Positions 17,446 to 26,337 of a DNA stretch of 48,807 nt are shown here, piece by piece; position 1 is the stretch's first letter; each line of letters begins with the position of its first letter. Below the pieces are notes generated by a model. That model was not told the DNA's origin. It did no database searches and was given only the letters and a program-made list of their open reading frames with translations. The DNA is from UBA7239 sp035430165 (GTDB lineage Bacteria; Pseudomonadota; Gammaproteobacteria; Pseudomonadales; UBA7239). The stretch covers positions 1 through 48,807 of the forward strand of contig DAOMGE010000020.1 of NCBI GenBank assembly GCA_035430165.1. The letters are read 5' to 3'. Both the position numbers and the translations under genes were made by a program.

Positions 17446-17605
17446 GTACGACCATTCTGGTCACATATAGGCGGTTTATGCATGAGAGTGCTTTTACAAT
17501 CCTGAGGTTTTTTCGCGAAAACCGATCTAACTTGCTGACTTCTAAGGGAGCGGCGTTGTTGGCACACATTTCGCGATGGAAAAAGCAGGGATGGGGGAAG
17601 CTGCC

Positions 17606-17800
17606 ATGCACACAGGTGATAGTTTATTAGCTCTTCGCGCTAAAAATGTACACGACGAACTCCGGCGCATAAACCGGATGACCGGTCTGGAATTCCAGTG
17701 TGTACCGGAGTCCTTGTTAGGTCGCCAGGAGGAGTGGGAGGCCTTTGCCGAATCCTTGCTTGCCATTGCGATGGCGACCTGGAAGGGTGATGTTGGTTAA
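17606..17800 (+). CDS. Small hypothetical protein (64 residues)
   Basis: An ATG at 17606 is preceded at good spacing by GGGGGAAG, which favours it over the in-frame ATGs at 17576 and 17591. The 64-residue product is acidic and predicted helical (LLALRAKNVHDELRRINRM, then EEWEAFAESLLAIAMATW), with no signal peptide. I recognise no family. Its stop is 8 bases from the stop of the convergent 128-residue gene. It is supported mainly by the ribosome-binding site. Confidence 0.5.
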   Translation: MHTGDSLLALRAKNVHDELRRINRMTGLEFQCVPESLLGRQEEWEAFAESLLAIAMATWKGDVG

Positions 17801-17808
17801 CCCGTTTT

Positions 17809-18195
17809 TCAGGCCGCTGAAATGAGCTTGTTGGCCCTGCTGGCGGATTGGTCAGCCGCTTGCACGAAGAGTTCGTCTATCACGTAAGGCGGGCAGTTCT
17901 CCGTGCTTTCCAGATAAACCCCCAGATCAAGAATTTTGCCCACCGCTGGGATTTGCGCCATGCCTGATAACAGCATGGTTGAACCCAGTTCAGTAGAGCA
18001 CTGATCCACGGTAATGGCTTTACTGGTTCCTTCCTGATCGACATATTTCAACAACAATACGATCTTGCAGGGCCTGGTGTGCTGCAGGCGTATCCAGCAG
18101 GCGACGTTATAACGCCCGATCCAGTGGCTGCGTGCGGACAATTGCGGTTGGCCAATCAGTTTTTCAGGGACTTTGGCGACAAATTTTTCTTTCAT
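17809..18195 (-). CDS. Hypothetical protein (128 residues)
   Basis: AGGAGA sits 7 bases before the ATG at 18195, so translation is well supported. The product has alternating hydrophobic residues (IGRYNVACWIRLQHTRPCKI, VLLLKYVDQEG) suggesting a beta-rich domain, and a C-terminal helix ending NKLISAA. It has no signal peptide or membrane segment. I do not recognise the family. It lies 147 bases downstream of pgi on the same strand and could be the last gene of an ispB-pgi unit or have its own promoter. Confidence 0.65.
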   Translation of the reverse strand: MKEKFVAKVPEKLIGQPQLSARSHWIGRYNVACWIRLQHTRPCKIVLLLKYVDQEGTSKAITVDQCSTELGSTMLLSGMAQIPAVGKILDLGVYLESTENCPPYVIDELFVQAADQSASRANKLISAA

Positions 18196-18342
18196 GAGAC
18201 CATCTCCTGTTAATGCCAGCGACTTGAACTCTACGCCTCATCTGCGTCAAATTCCGCCTAGCAGTTGGAGAAGTTTTTGTGTGTCATGTCACTGATTGGA
18301 CAAAAACTGTACTGCCTGTTTTGCGATGCATCGCCAGAGTCG

Positions 18343-19986
18343 TCATGACTGTCTGTACAGTTCAATGGTCGCCAGTGTGGACGCATCCAGTGCGACAGTA
18401 TCGCCGCCCAAGGCAGAAAAAATCGGCCCTGACAATTGCTTGCCCAGCTCCACCCCCCACTGGTCAAACGGATTGACGTTCCACAAGACGCTTTGCACAT
18501 ACACTTTGTGTTCGTAAAGGGCGATCAGGGAGCCCAGGGTTGCAGGTGTGAGTTGTGCAATGGAGATAAGGTTGCTGGGTCGGTTGCCTGGTATCACCTT
18601 ATGCGGAGCAAGGAATGCAACATCTGCTGTCGATAACCCCTGTGCCTGCAATTCTGCTTCAACGGTTTCGCGTGTTTTGCCGCACATAAGTGCCTGGCTT
18701 TGTGCGAGTCCGTTTGCCAGCAAATGACGATGTTGTATGGCGCAATCCTGCTGGTGGGATTTCAGCGTCAGGATAAAGTCGGCAGGAATAAAATAAGTGC
18801 CTTGATGCAGGAGTTGGTGAAAGGAATGCTGGCCATTGGTGCCGACAGAACCCCAGATCACCTGTCCACTGTGGCCGGTAATTTTTTCGCCATCGCGCGT
18901 TACACTTTTGCCGTTACTTTCCATGTCCAGTTGTTGTAAATAGTCAGGAAAAAAACGCAAGTAATGATCATAAGGCAATACAACATGGCTGTTGGATTGC
19001 CAGAATTGCTGGTACCAGAATCCCAGCAGCCCCATGATAACTGGCATGTTGCTGGCAAAATCTTCCTTGAGGAAGTGCTCATCCATCTGGTGGGCACCAG
19101 CCAGCATTGCGCGAAAATTCTGCATGCCAACCGCAAGTGCTATTGGTAAACCAATGGCAGACCAGAGTGAATAACGTCCGCCAACCCAGTCCCACATCGG
19201 CAGGATGTTTTCTGCGGCAATACCAAATGCAAGCACTTTGTTGATGGCGCTGGATACGGCGACAAAATGATGCGCAGTGGCGGCGAGTGCGTCATTGCTG
19301 TCTGGCAGGGCTGCTTGTAACCAGCGTCGGGCTGCTTCTGCATTTTGCAGTGTTTCCAGCGTAGTGAAGGACTTGGATGCGACGATGAACAATGTGCGCG
19401 CGGGATTCAGTCTTGCCAGTAGGTCCTGCAAACAGGATGGATCGACATTGGAAACAAAATGCAGGCGCACATGCCCTGTGTGAAATGGCGTCAGTGCGAG
19501 TGTTGCCATTTGCGGGCCGAGATCAGAGCCGCCAATGCCGATATTTACCACATCAGTTATGGTTTCGTTGCTGTAGCCGCGCCACATACCATGATGAATT
19601 TTTTCTACCAGGGTTTGCATTTGCTGGAGGGCTGTGCGCACGGATTCCGGTTCTATTGCCGGTTGTGGAGAACGCAGCGCAGTATGCATCGCTGCGCGTT
19701 TTTCGGTGTTGTTTACAAGTTCGCCGCCAAGCAGGCGATGAATTGCATCACGCAGATTGGTTTCTTCTGCAAGCTGTAACAAGGAAGCGAGTGTTTCACT
19801 GTCAATAAAATTCTTGGAGTAATCCAGTCGAAGGCCAGCGCCTTCAACAGAGCATTCAGTCACCCGTTCTGGATTGTGGGCAAACAGTTGTTGCAAATCT
19901 GTTTGTTGATAGCGTTCGCGTTGTCGTTGCAGTTGTGGCCAGCTTTTGAATCGTTGTGCGGGGGTGGGTGCGTTGGATGCAGTCAC
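18343..19986 (-). CDS. pgi: Glucose-6-phosphate isomerase Pgi
   Basis: Pgi interconverts glucose-6-phosphate and fructose-6-phosphate, linking glycolysis and gluconeogenesis to the sugar nucleotides made nearby. The product has 547 residues (E. coli 549). Conserved segments include NIGIGGSDLGPQMATLAL, VASKSFTTLET, GGRYSLWSAIGLPIA, the QLDMESNGKSVTRDG loop with the catalytic Glu region, and the C-terminal NPFDQWGVELGKQL. The start follows ispB by 32 bases on the same strand, so the two are likely cotranscribed. Confidence 0.96.
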   Translation of the reverse strand: MTASNAPTPAQRFKSWPQLQRQRERYQQTDLQQLFAHNPERVTECSVEGAGLRLDYSKNFIDSETLASLLQLAEETNLRDAIHRLLGGELVNNTEKRAAMHTALRSPQPAIEPESVRTALQQMQTLVEKIHHGMWRGYSNETITDVVNIGIGGSDLGPQMATLALTPFHTGHVRLHFVSNVDPSCLQDLLARLNPARTLFIVASKSFTTLETLQNAEAARRWLQAALPDSNDALAATAHHFVAVSSAINKVLAFGIAAENILPMWDWVGGRYSLWSAIGLPIALAVGMQNFRAMLAGAHQMDEHFLKEDFASNMPVIMGLLGFWYQQFWQSNSHVVLPYDHYLRFFPDYLQQLDMESNGKSVTRDGEKITGHSGQVIWGSVGTNGQHSFHQLLHQGTYFIPADFILTLKSHQQDCAIQHRHLLANGLAQSQALMCGKTRETVEAELQAQGLSTADVAFLAPHKVIPGNRPSNLISIAQLTPATLGSLIALYEHKVYVQSVLWNVNPFDQWGVELGKQLSGPIFSALGGDTVALDASTLATIELYRQS

Positions 19987-20018
19987 AAACAGGTTCCCGT
20001 GTATTTGGCTTTTCGTTA

Positions 20019-20981
20019 TTAAAAGCGGCGCTTGATTGCAAAGTTCGCCAAGGCCACGAGCTCATCCCGATAACGTGATGGCGGTAGCCGGTCGAGACAG
20101 CTTATCGCACTTTCAATTTCCTGTTGTGCCAGCTGCTCGGTATATTGCAGTGCGCCATTTTCCTTGACGATCGTGACAATGCGGGTGAGTTCCGAAGCAT
20201 CCTTGTTTTCAATGGCATGCTTCACGAGGTTTCTGGCATTTTCATCGCCGTGCAGCAGTGTGTAAATCAGTGGCAAGGTGGGTTTGCCTTCAGCCAGATC
20301 GTCACCTATGTTCTTGCCGAGTTCTGTGCTGTCACCGCTATAGTCCAGCACGTCATCTATCAGCTGGAAGGCCATGCCAAGGTGGTGGCCATATTCTGCC
20401 ATTGCCAGGCAAACGTCCTCATGACCCTTGGCGATCAGGGCGCCGCAATGTGCAGCCGCTTCAAAGAGTTTTGCCGTCTTGCATGAAATGACCCGGCGAT
20501 AACGCGATTCATTTGTGGTGGCATCACCAGCATTCACCAGTTGCAATACTTCGCCTTCGGCAATGATGTTGGTGGTATCGGCCATGACGCGCATGATGCG
20601 CATATCACCCAGCTCCACCAGCATTTGGAAAGCGCGTGAGTACAGGAAGTCGCCCACCAGCACGCTGGAAGCGTTGCCGAAAGCGGTATTGGCGGTTGGC
20701 CGGCCACGGCGCATCGCGGAAATATCAACGACATCATCATGCAGCAATGTGGCAGTGTGGATAAATTCGACGATGGTTGCCATGCTGACGTGATCCCTAC
20801 TGTCGTAGCCCAGGCATTTTGCAACCAGGAGCACCAGTAGTGGGCGCAAGCGCTTCCCGCCGCCTTCCACGATGTAGTGGCCGATATTTTCCACCAGGTC
20901 CACTTGCGAGTGTAGTTGTTCGATGATGAGCGCATTGACGGCGGTGAAGTCGTCTTCTACAGCCTGATGGAAAGTCAGCAC
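20019..20981 (-). CDS. ispB: Octaprenyl diphosphate synthase IspB
   Basis: IspB builds the long isoprenoid side chain of ubiquinone from farnesyl diphosphate and isopentenyl diphosphate. The frame gives 320 residues from a GTG at 20981. Both aspartate-rich motifs are present, FIHTATLLHDDVVD (first) and FQLIDDVLDYSGD (second), along with GGGKRLRPLLVLL near the N-terminus. The length and the residues before the first motif fit a long-chain synthase rather than IspA. It is divergent from ruvB and precedes pgi. In many gammaproteobacteria ispB instead neighbours rplU-rpmA. Confidence 0.93.
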   Translation of the reverse strand: MLTFHQAVEDDFTAVNALIIEQLHSQVDLVENIGHYIVEGGGKRLRPLLVLLVAKCLGYDSRDHVSMATIVEFIHTATLLHDDVVDISAMRRGRPTANTAFGNASSVLVGDFLYSRAFQMLVELGDMRIMRVMADTTNIIAEGEVLQLVNAGDATTNESRYRRVISCKTAKLFEAAAHCGALIAKGHEDVCLAMAEYGHHLGMAFQLIDDVLDYSGDSTELGKNIGDDLAEGKPTLPLIYTLLHGDENARNLVKHAIENKDASELTRIVTIVKENGALQYTEQLAQQEIESAISCLDRLPPSRYRDELVALANFAIKRRF

Positions 20982-21081
20982 GCAAAAACCTGCCAGAAAA
21001 ATAGGGGTTAAAAAGCTGGCCGCATGCTAGGCGCGCAGGGGTTGGGTGTCAAGAAATCCGCCATGGTCAGTGGGTGGCCTG

Positions 21082-21090
21082 TGCTAATAT
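21082..21090 (+). promoter_or_regulatory. Extended -10 promoter candidate for ruvB
   Basis: TGCTAATAT lies 73 bases before the ruvB ATG in the ispB-ruvB divergent gap. There is no convincing -35 at the normal distance. The TGC extension matches those seen upstream of secD, pal and the type I secretion genes. Confidence 0.4.
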
Positions 21091-21163
21091 GCACGCATTC
21101 CGGTCGGCATATTGCGTTGGCTTTTTTCCATGTTTTTTCCGTAGTGAAGGGCGGATCACGGCG

Positions 21164-22192
21164 ATGATTGAAACTGATTCGTTTTCCACTACTCGCAAGT
21201 TGATATCGCCTGCTGCAGAGGGGCGTGAAGACCAGCAGGATCGCGCCATCCGGCCAAAGTCCCTGGCGGATTATGTCGGTCAGCCGGCCGTGCGTGAGCA
21301 GATGGACATTTTTATCCGGGCGGCTCGCCAACGTGGTGATTCCCTGGATCACACGCTCATTTTCGGCCCGCCTGGCCTTGGCAAGACAACCCTGGCCAAT
21401 ATTATTGCCAGCGAAATGGGTGTGTCTCTCAAGTCTACGTCTGGTCCTGTGCTGGAAAAGGCGGGTGATCTTGCCGCCCTGATGACGAATCTTGAACCGG
21501 GTGATGTATTGTTCATCGACGAGATACATCGCCTCAGTCCGGTTATTGAAGAAATCCTGTATCCCGCTATGGAAGATTACCAGCTCGATATCATGATCGG
21601 GGAAGGACCCGCTGCCCGTTCGATCAAGCTGGATTTGCCGCCATTTACGCTGGTGGGAGCAACAACACGGGCAGGTTTGCTTACATCGCCGCTGCGCGAC
21701 CGATTTGGCATTGTGCAGCGACTTGAATTTTATAATGTCGCAGACCTTACCCATATCGTTTCACGTTCGGCAGGTATTCTGGGTATGCAGATGGAGGACG
21801 GTGGTGCCGGAGAAATTGCCCGCCGTGCTCGTGGTACGCCGCGTATTGCCAACCGCTTGTTGCGGCGTGTACGCGATGTGGCGGATGTGAAAAATTGCGG
21901 CGTGGTGACTGCGGAGATTGCGGACATTGCCCTGCGCATGCTGGGTGTTGACCATTCCGGGTTTGATGCGATGGATCACCGTTTACTTATGGCCATCATC
22001 GAGAAGTTCGACGGTGGGCCGGTGGGGATTGATAGCCTGGCGGCCGCCATCAGTGAAGAGCGGGACACTATTGAGGAGGTGCTTGAGCCTTACCTCATCC
22101 AGCAGGGTTATCTGGCACGAACCACGCGCGGGCGGATTGCAACCAAACTTGCTTATGCGCACTTGGGGATTCCGGCGCCAGACAGGGGGTAA
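21164..22192 (+). CDS. ruvB: Holliday junction ATP-dependent DNA helicase RuvB
   Basis: RuvB is the hexameric motor that drives branch migration of Holliday junctions bound by RuvA. From the ATG at 21164 the product has 342 residues; upstream ATGs add a Cys/Phe-rich leader unlike RuvB. The Walker A loop is FGPPGLGKTTLAN, Walker B is DVLFIDEIHRL, and VGATTRAGLLTSPLRDRFGI contains sensor 1 and the arginine finger. A C-terminal winged helix ends the protein. ruvC and ruvA, usually just upstream, are absent and replaced by divergent ispB. ybgC starts 2 bases after the stop. Confidence 0.97.
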   Translation: MIETDSFSTTRKLISPAAEGREDQQDRAIRPKSLADYVGQPAVREQMDIFIRAARQRGDSLDHTLIFGPPGLGKTTLANIIASEMGVSLKSTSGPVLEKAGDLAALMTNLEPGDVLFIDEIHRLSPVIEEILYPAMEDYQLDIMIGEGPAARSIKLDLPPFTLVGATTRAGLLTSPLRDRFGIVQRLEFYNVADLTHIVSRSAGILGMQMEDGGAGEIARRARGTPRIANRLLRRVRDVADVKNCGVVTAEIADIALRMLGVDHSGFDAMDHRLLMAIIEKFDGGPVGIDSLAAAISEERDTIEEVLEPYLIQQGYLARTTRGRIATKLAYAHLGIPAPDRG

Positions 22193-22194
22193 CG

Positions 22195-22647
22195 GTGAGT
22201 TTTGCTTTGGATGTCCGCGTTTATATCGAGGATACCGACGCGGGTGGTATCGTCTATTACGTCAATTACCTGAAATTTATGGAGCGTGCTCGCACCGAAT
22301 TTATGAGGGCGCTGGGTTATGGCAAGACAGCGATATTTTCTGACGATAAAATGTTTGTGGTGCATTCGGCGAATGTGAAGTATCTTGGCGCCGCCAGGCT
22401 GGATGATGAGTTATATGTCACGGCTAGGCCAGTCAAGGTTGCGCATAGCAATATCGTGTTTGAGCAGAATGTGTTCAGGCGCAACGATCCCCGGGGGGGT
22501 GATCGGTTGTCGGGCGATGAGCTTCTGTGTCGTGGCGAGGTGCGCATCGCCTGTGTGGAAAGATCCACAGGTCGTCCTTGTGCCATGCCCGATGTAATGT
22601 TCGAGCAAGTCAAGCAGATTCATATCAAAAATTTAAGCGCTCGCTGA
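22195..22647 (+). CDS. ybgC: Tol-Pal-associated acyl-CoA thioesterase YbgC
   Basis: YbgC is a hotdog-fold thioesterase of the 4-hydroxybenzoyl-CoA thioesterase type that accompanies the Tol-Pal genes and has been tied to phospholipid metabolism. The frame uses GTG at 22195 and gives 150 residues. The active-site segment YIEDTDAGGIVYYVNYLKFMERARTEF holds the catalytic Asp (in DTDAGG). FVVHSANVKYLGAARLDDEL is the second conserved strand pair. An insertion rich in polar residues (RNDPRGGDRLSGDE) sits near residues 100-115. It leads the tol operon after ruvB. Confidence 0.93.
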   Translation: MSFALDVRVYIEDTDAGGIVYYVNYLKFMERARTEFMRALGYGKTAIFSDDKMFVVHSANVKYLGAARLDDELYVTARPVKVAHSNIVFEQNVFRRNDPRGGDRLSGDELLCRGEVRIACVERSTGRPCAMPDVMFEQVKQIHIKNLSAR

Positions 22648-22713
22648 AGCGCAGGAACCAACCAGTTTTGAGACCAGCAGCGCTGAAGCCGCTGTAAGAG
22701 AGAGGGGTGTACC

Positions 22714-23424
22714 GTGGAAGAAGCACAACAGTCGTTGTCTTTAATAAGCCTGTTCATGCATGCCGCATTACCGATCAAGTTTGTAATGTTGCTGTTACTT
22801 GGTGCCTCCGTTGTGTCGTGGGCAATGATTATTCGCCGTGCTCGCGCCTACCGTGAAGCGGAAGTACAGTACGAACAGTTTGAGCATGCTTTCTGGTCTG
22901 GTATTGATCTCGGTCGTCTGTTTCGTGAAGGCAATGACCGCGCCCAGCATGGGGAAGTGGGTGGGCTGGAGAGTATTTTCCGTTCAGGTTTCAAGGAATT
23001 TACCCGTCTGCGCAAACAGTCTGGTGTGGAGGCTGATGCGGTAATGGAAGGGACACAGCGTGCCATGCGTGTCGCACTGGCCCGTGAAGAGGAACATCTG
23101 GAGAAGCATCTGCCATTTCTTGCGAACGTTGCTTCTGTTAGTCCCTACATTGGCCTGTTCGGTACGGTGCTCGGGATCATGGATTCTTTCCACGGACTGG
23201 CCAATATGAAACAGGCTACGCTTGCTGTTGTGGCGCCAGGTATTTCCGAAGCCCTGTTTGCAACCGCCATTGGCCTGTTTGCTGCGATTCCTGCCGTTAT
23301 TGCCTACAACCGCTATACCGCGCGCCTGAACAGGCTCTTGTCGCGCTATGAAATGTTTTCCGATGAGTTCTCCAGTATCTTGCACCGTCAGGCGCATTCG
23401 AATGCGCGTGGAGCAGATGAGTGA
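22714..23424 (+). CDS. tolQ: Tol-Pal proton-channel subunit TolQ
   Basis: TolQ forms the proton-driven inner-membrane motor with TolR that energises TolA during outer-membrane constriction at division. The GTG start at 22714 follows GAGAGAGGGG and gives 236 residues with three membrane helices: residues ~16-37, ~140-160 and ~175-195. The LPFLANVASVSPYIGLFGTVLGIM and ISEALFATAIGLFAAIPAVIAYN motifs are diagnostic of the TolQ/ExbB/MotA family. tolR overlaps the stop by 4 bases (GTGA), so translation is coupled. Confidence 0.96.
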   Translation: MEEAQQSLSLISLFMHAALPIKFVMLLLLGASVVSWAMIIRRARAYREAEVQYEQFEHAFWSGIDLGRLFREGNDRAQHGEVGGLESIFRSGFKEFTRLRKQSGVEADAVMEGTQRAMRVALAREEEHLEKHLPFLANVASVSPYIGLFGTVLGIMDSFHGLANMKQATLAVVAPGISEALFATAIGLFAAIPAVIAYNRYTARLNRLLSRYEMFSDEFSSILHRQAHSNARGADE

Positions 23425-23852
23425 GACGTAGAAAAAAACACGAGCAGAAAGCAGAGATCAACGTCGTACCCTATATCGATGTATCGCTGGTTTTGCTGAT
23501 TGTTTTTATGGTGACAGCGCCGTTGCTAATGCAAGGCGTTGATGTGCAGCTGCCACAAGCCAGCACTGCGCCACTGCCAACGACAGATGAACCCTTGATA
23601 GTCTCGGTCAAACAGGACAAAAGCACCTACATCAATCTGGGTGCAAACCAGGAAGCGGCAGTGCCGATGAAGGATATTGCCGAACAAGTGCGCAAAGTGT
23701 TGGCCAATAAGCCGAAGACGCCTGTGCTGGTGTGGGGCGATATGCGCGTTGACTACGGTACGGTTGTCGGAGTGATGGGTGCGTTACAGGCTGTGGGTGT
23801 GGATAACGTCGGTCTTGTGACGGATCCCAATGCCGGCAATCCGAAGAAGTGA
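23421..23852 (+). CDS. tolR: Tol-Pal subunit TolR
   Basis: TolR has one membrane helix (residues ~15-36, YIDVSLVLLIVFMVTAPLLM), in which the Asp is the proton-carrying residue, and a periplasmic ExbD/TolR domain. At 143 residues the length is normal. The start is GTG overlapping the tolQ stop. The end of the gene is followed by tolA with a GAGG site lying over the tolR stop. Confidence 0.95.
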   Translation: MRRRKKHEQKAEINVVPYIDVSLVLLIVFMVTAPLLMQGVDVQLPQASTAPLPTTDEPLIVSVKQDKSTYINLGANQEAAVPMKDIAEQVRKVLANKPKTPVLVWGDMRVDYGTVVGVMGALQAVGVDNVGLVTDPNAGNPKK

Positions 23853-23862
23853 GGCGGCGTCT

Positions 23863-24741
23863 GTGACGGACGTGCGTGATCAGCCCCTTTCCCGTCCACT
23901 AGGTCTGAGCCTGGGCATCCATATTGCGCTGGCCGTTATGCTGACGATGGGCTGGGTCTGGCATACGGACCAGCAGACAATTACGCCACCAGCCATGATG
24001 AAAGCGGCTTTGGTGAGTGCGCCGAAAACCACGGTGAAGCCACAACAGAAAACCCAGACACAAAAGCCGGAAAAGCCCAAACCGCAGGAAGAACCGGTGC
24101 CGGAGCCACCCAAACCCAAGGTGGAGCCTCCCAAGGAAACGAAGCCGCAGGTGACCCCTACAGATAAGCCCTCGCCTATTGCGGCTAAAGAGCCGGTCAA
24201 GCCTGAGCCTGCCAAGCCGGAGCCTGTGAAGCAGGAGCCGAAAAAAGCTACACCGAAAGAAGAGCCGAAAAAGCAGCCGGACAAGAAACCAGAGCCGCCG
24301 AAAAATGATGCAAAACAGGCAGAAAAAGCGCAGAAAGCCCTGTCACAGAAGCAGACCAAGAAATTGAGTAAAGACGCGGAAATGGAACTGGAGGCTTTGT
24401 TGAATGACGAAGAAATTACTCGCGAAGGTGACCTGAGTGATGATGAGCTCGGTAAATGGATAGGCTTGATTTCCAGCCGGGTTGAGGAAAACTGGAGTCG
24501 CCCGCCCAATGCCCGTAAGGACATGAAAGTAGTGATGGAGATAGAATTGCTCCCTACAGGAGAAGTGGTTAGCGTGACGATTGTGGAAAGCAGTGGAGAC
24601 CGCGCTTTTGATCTGGCTGCTGAAGCGGCGGTGCGCAAGGCAGAAAAGTTTGAAGAAATTGCCACGATGAAACCGGAATTGTTCGAGAAGGTATTTCGTA
24701 AGTTCAAATTGTTGTTTAATCCTGCAGATTTGTTGATGTAA
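23863..24741 (+). CDS. tolA: Tol-Pal protein TolA with a proline-rich linker
   Basis: TolA spans the periplasm, linking TolQR to TolB and Pal. A GTG at 23863 with GAGG upstream gives 292 residues; a frame from 23830 would overlap tolR. Domain I is one membrane helix (residues ~13-32). Domain II (~50-165) is dominated by Pro, Lys and Glu in PEPxKPEP-like units, then ~30 residues of charged helix. Domain III (~195-292) is TonB-like, with ISSRVEENWSRPP and VSVTIVESSGDRAFDLAAEAAVRKA. In E. coli TolA domain II is a long Ala-rich helix, so this linker looks more like TonB. Its place between tolR and tolB settles identity. Confidence 0.9.
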   Translation: MTDVRDQPLSRPLGLSLGIHIALAVMLTMGWVWHTDQQTITPPAMMKAALVSAPKTTVKPQQKTQTQKPEKPKPQEEPVPEPPKPKVEPPKETKPQVTPTDKPSPIAAKEPVKPEPAKPEPVKQEPKKATPKEEPKKQPDKKPEPPKNDAKQAEKAQKALSQKQTKKLSKDAEMELEALLNDEEITREGDLSDDELGKWIGLISSRVEENWSRPPNARKDMKVVMEIELLPTGEVVSVTIVESSGDRAFDLAAEAAVRKAEKFEEIATMKPELFEKVFRKFKLLFNPADLLM

Positions 24742-24754
24742 GGGGAATTCGGGT

Positions 24755-26065
24755 ATGAGTTTTTTATTTACACGTAGTCGCATGGTGCTGATGTTGGTTT
24801 TGTTTGCCAGCTGTTCACTGCTGCAGGCCGAAAGCCTGACCATTGAGGTCAAGCGTGGCGTGAAGAATCCCACGCCGATTGCGGTGATTCCTTTTGCATG
24901 GACAGGTGCGGGTTTCAGTGGTGACCAGGTGTCGGAAATTGTGTCGTCAGACCTTTATCGCAGTGGCGAATTCATGCCTATCGACAAACAGAACCTGTTG
25001 TCTCTGCCACACAGCGAGAGCGAGATTGTCTATCGCGACTGGAGAATGTCGAAAGCCGATTATCTTGTGACTGGTCAGTTGGTGCCCCGTGGTGATGGCG
25101 GTTTTACAGCGAATTTCCTGCTCAGTAGTATCACCGGCCAGAAAATCATGTTTACCAAAACCATCCAGGCCGGACCGAATAATTTACGGGACCTGTCGCA
25201 TTTCATCAGTGATGAAGTGTATGAGGCAATTACAGGTTACCGCGGTGTTTTCCAGACGCGAATTATCTATGTGCGTGAAAACCGGGATCGTGGCCGTAGT
25301 AGTTATAAGTTGCTGGTGGCCGATCAGGATGGTGCGCGTGAGCAAACCCTGATGAGTAGTAGCGAGCCTATCCTGTCGACAGATTGGTCGCCGGATGGTA
25401 CGCAGGTTGCGTATGTCTCGTTTGAGGGCCGCAAGCCAGGTATCTACATACAGACAATCGCTACTGGCAAGCGCGAGCGCCTGACTGCTTTCAAGGGCCT
25501 CAATGGTGCACCGCAGTTTTCACCAGACGGCCGCAGTCTGGCGATGTGTCTGTCGAAGGACGGCAACCCCGAAATCTACGTGATGGACATTGCCACGCGC
25601 CAGTTACGCCGTATTACCAATCACTTCTCGATTGATACCGAGCCGAGCTGGAGTGCGGATGGGCGCGAGATTATTTTCACCTCCAGCCGGGGTGGTAAAC
25701 CGCAGCTCTACAAGGTCAACCTGGCCACTGGCCAGACAGATCGCCTGACTTTCGAGGGCGACTACAATGCCCATGGCCATATGACGAGTGACGGAAGGTT
25801 GATCGCGTTTGTGCATCGTCGTGATGGTATTTTCCACACGGCTGTACAGGATGTGAAAACAGGCCGTGTCACAATCCTGACCCAGACGGATCTTGATGAA
25901 TCACCAACGCTGGCGCCCAATGGTCGTATGATGATGTACGCCACCATACAGGGTAGCCGGGGAGTGTTGTCATCCGTGTCTGTGGATGGCGGCGTGCAAG
26001 TGGTGTTGCCGGCCCAGAATGGTGATGTGCGCGAGCCGGCCTGGGGACCATTCAAACCTCGCTGA
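24755..26065 (+). CDS. tolB: Tol-Pal periplasmic beta-propeller TolB
   Basis: TolB is a soluble periplasmic protein that binds Pal and TolA. The 436-residue precursor has a signal peptide ending SLLQAES (cleavage near residue 26). An N-terminal alpha/beta domain with PIAVIPF comes next. A six-bladed propeller follows, marked by repeated SPDG/SADG turns: DWSPDGTQVAYVS, QFSPDGRSLAM, SWSADGREIIFTSSRGG and LAPNGRMMMYA. GGGG precedes the ATG. It ends the tolQRAB run; pal follows after a 272-base gap with its own promoter. Confidence 0.97.
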   Translation: MSFLFTRSRMVLMLVLFASCSLLQAESLTIEVKRGVKNPTPIAVIPFAWTGAGFSGDQVSEIVSSDLYRSGEFMPIDKQNLLSLPHSESEIVYRDWRMSKADYLVTGQLVPRGDGGFTANFLLSSITGQKIMFTKTIQAGPNNLRDLSHFISDEVYEAITGYRGVFQTRIIYVRENRDRGRSSYKLLVADQDGAREQTLMSSSEPILSTDWSPDGTQVAYVSFEGRKPGIYIQTIATGKRERLTAFKGLNGAPQFSPDGRSLAMCLSKDGNPEIYVMDIATRQLRRITNHFSIDTEPSWSADGREIIFTSSRGGKPQLYKVNLATGQTDRLTFEGDYNAHGHMTSDGRLIAFVHRRDGIFHTAVQDVKTGRVTILTQTDLDESPTLAPNGRMMMYATIQGSRGVLSSVSVDGGVQVVLPAQNGDVREPAWGPFKPR

Positions 26066-26083
26066 GTGCTGCTTTCGCCGTTG

Positions 26084-26109
26084 CTCCCTCCTTGCTGCCG
26101 ATGAGGGAG
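26084..26109 (+). other. Stem-loop between tolB and pal
   Basis: CTCCCTC (26084-26090) can pair with GAGGGAG (26103-26109) around a 12-base loop, 18 bases after the tolB stop. There is no T-tract after it, so it is not a standard terminator. It may stabilise the tolB end or allow partial read-through into pal. Confidence 0.4.
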
Positions 26110-26292
26110 TCTCGGAGCGCACCATTAAAAAGCACAAAATTCCTTTAAAAACAGCGTAAAAAAGGCTGGCGTATGGTGGCCTTCCGTAATAATATTGCGC
26201 GCGCTGTCGCCAGCGGCTGCATCAGCTTCAATGGCGGATCAGAGTTTCTCCTTGGTTTTTCGCGGTTTTAGAGTCGTGATACTACTTTGGGG

Positions 26293-26301
26293 TGCTATAA
26301 T
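26293..26301 (+). promoter_or_regulatory. Extended -10 promoter of pal
   Basis: TGCTATAAT is a perfect extended -10, 37 bases before the pal ATG. No good -35 is present, as is common for extended -10 promoters. A dedicated promoter fits the need for far more Pal lipoprotein than TolQRAB. Confidence 0.65.
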
Positions 26302-26337
26302 CGTGTTTTATTAACCACTGTCACTGAAGGAAGGCTT

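Noticed and set aside
23880..24707. 275-codon open frame on the minus strand opposite tolA
   Set aside because: It is antisense to the Pro/Lys/Glu-rich tolA linker, and its Gly/Ser/Phe-rich low-complexity translation is a by-product of that composition. tolA is firmly supported by order and domains.
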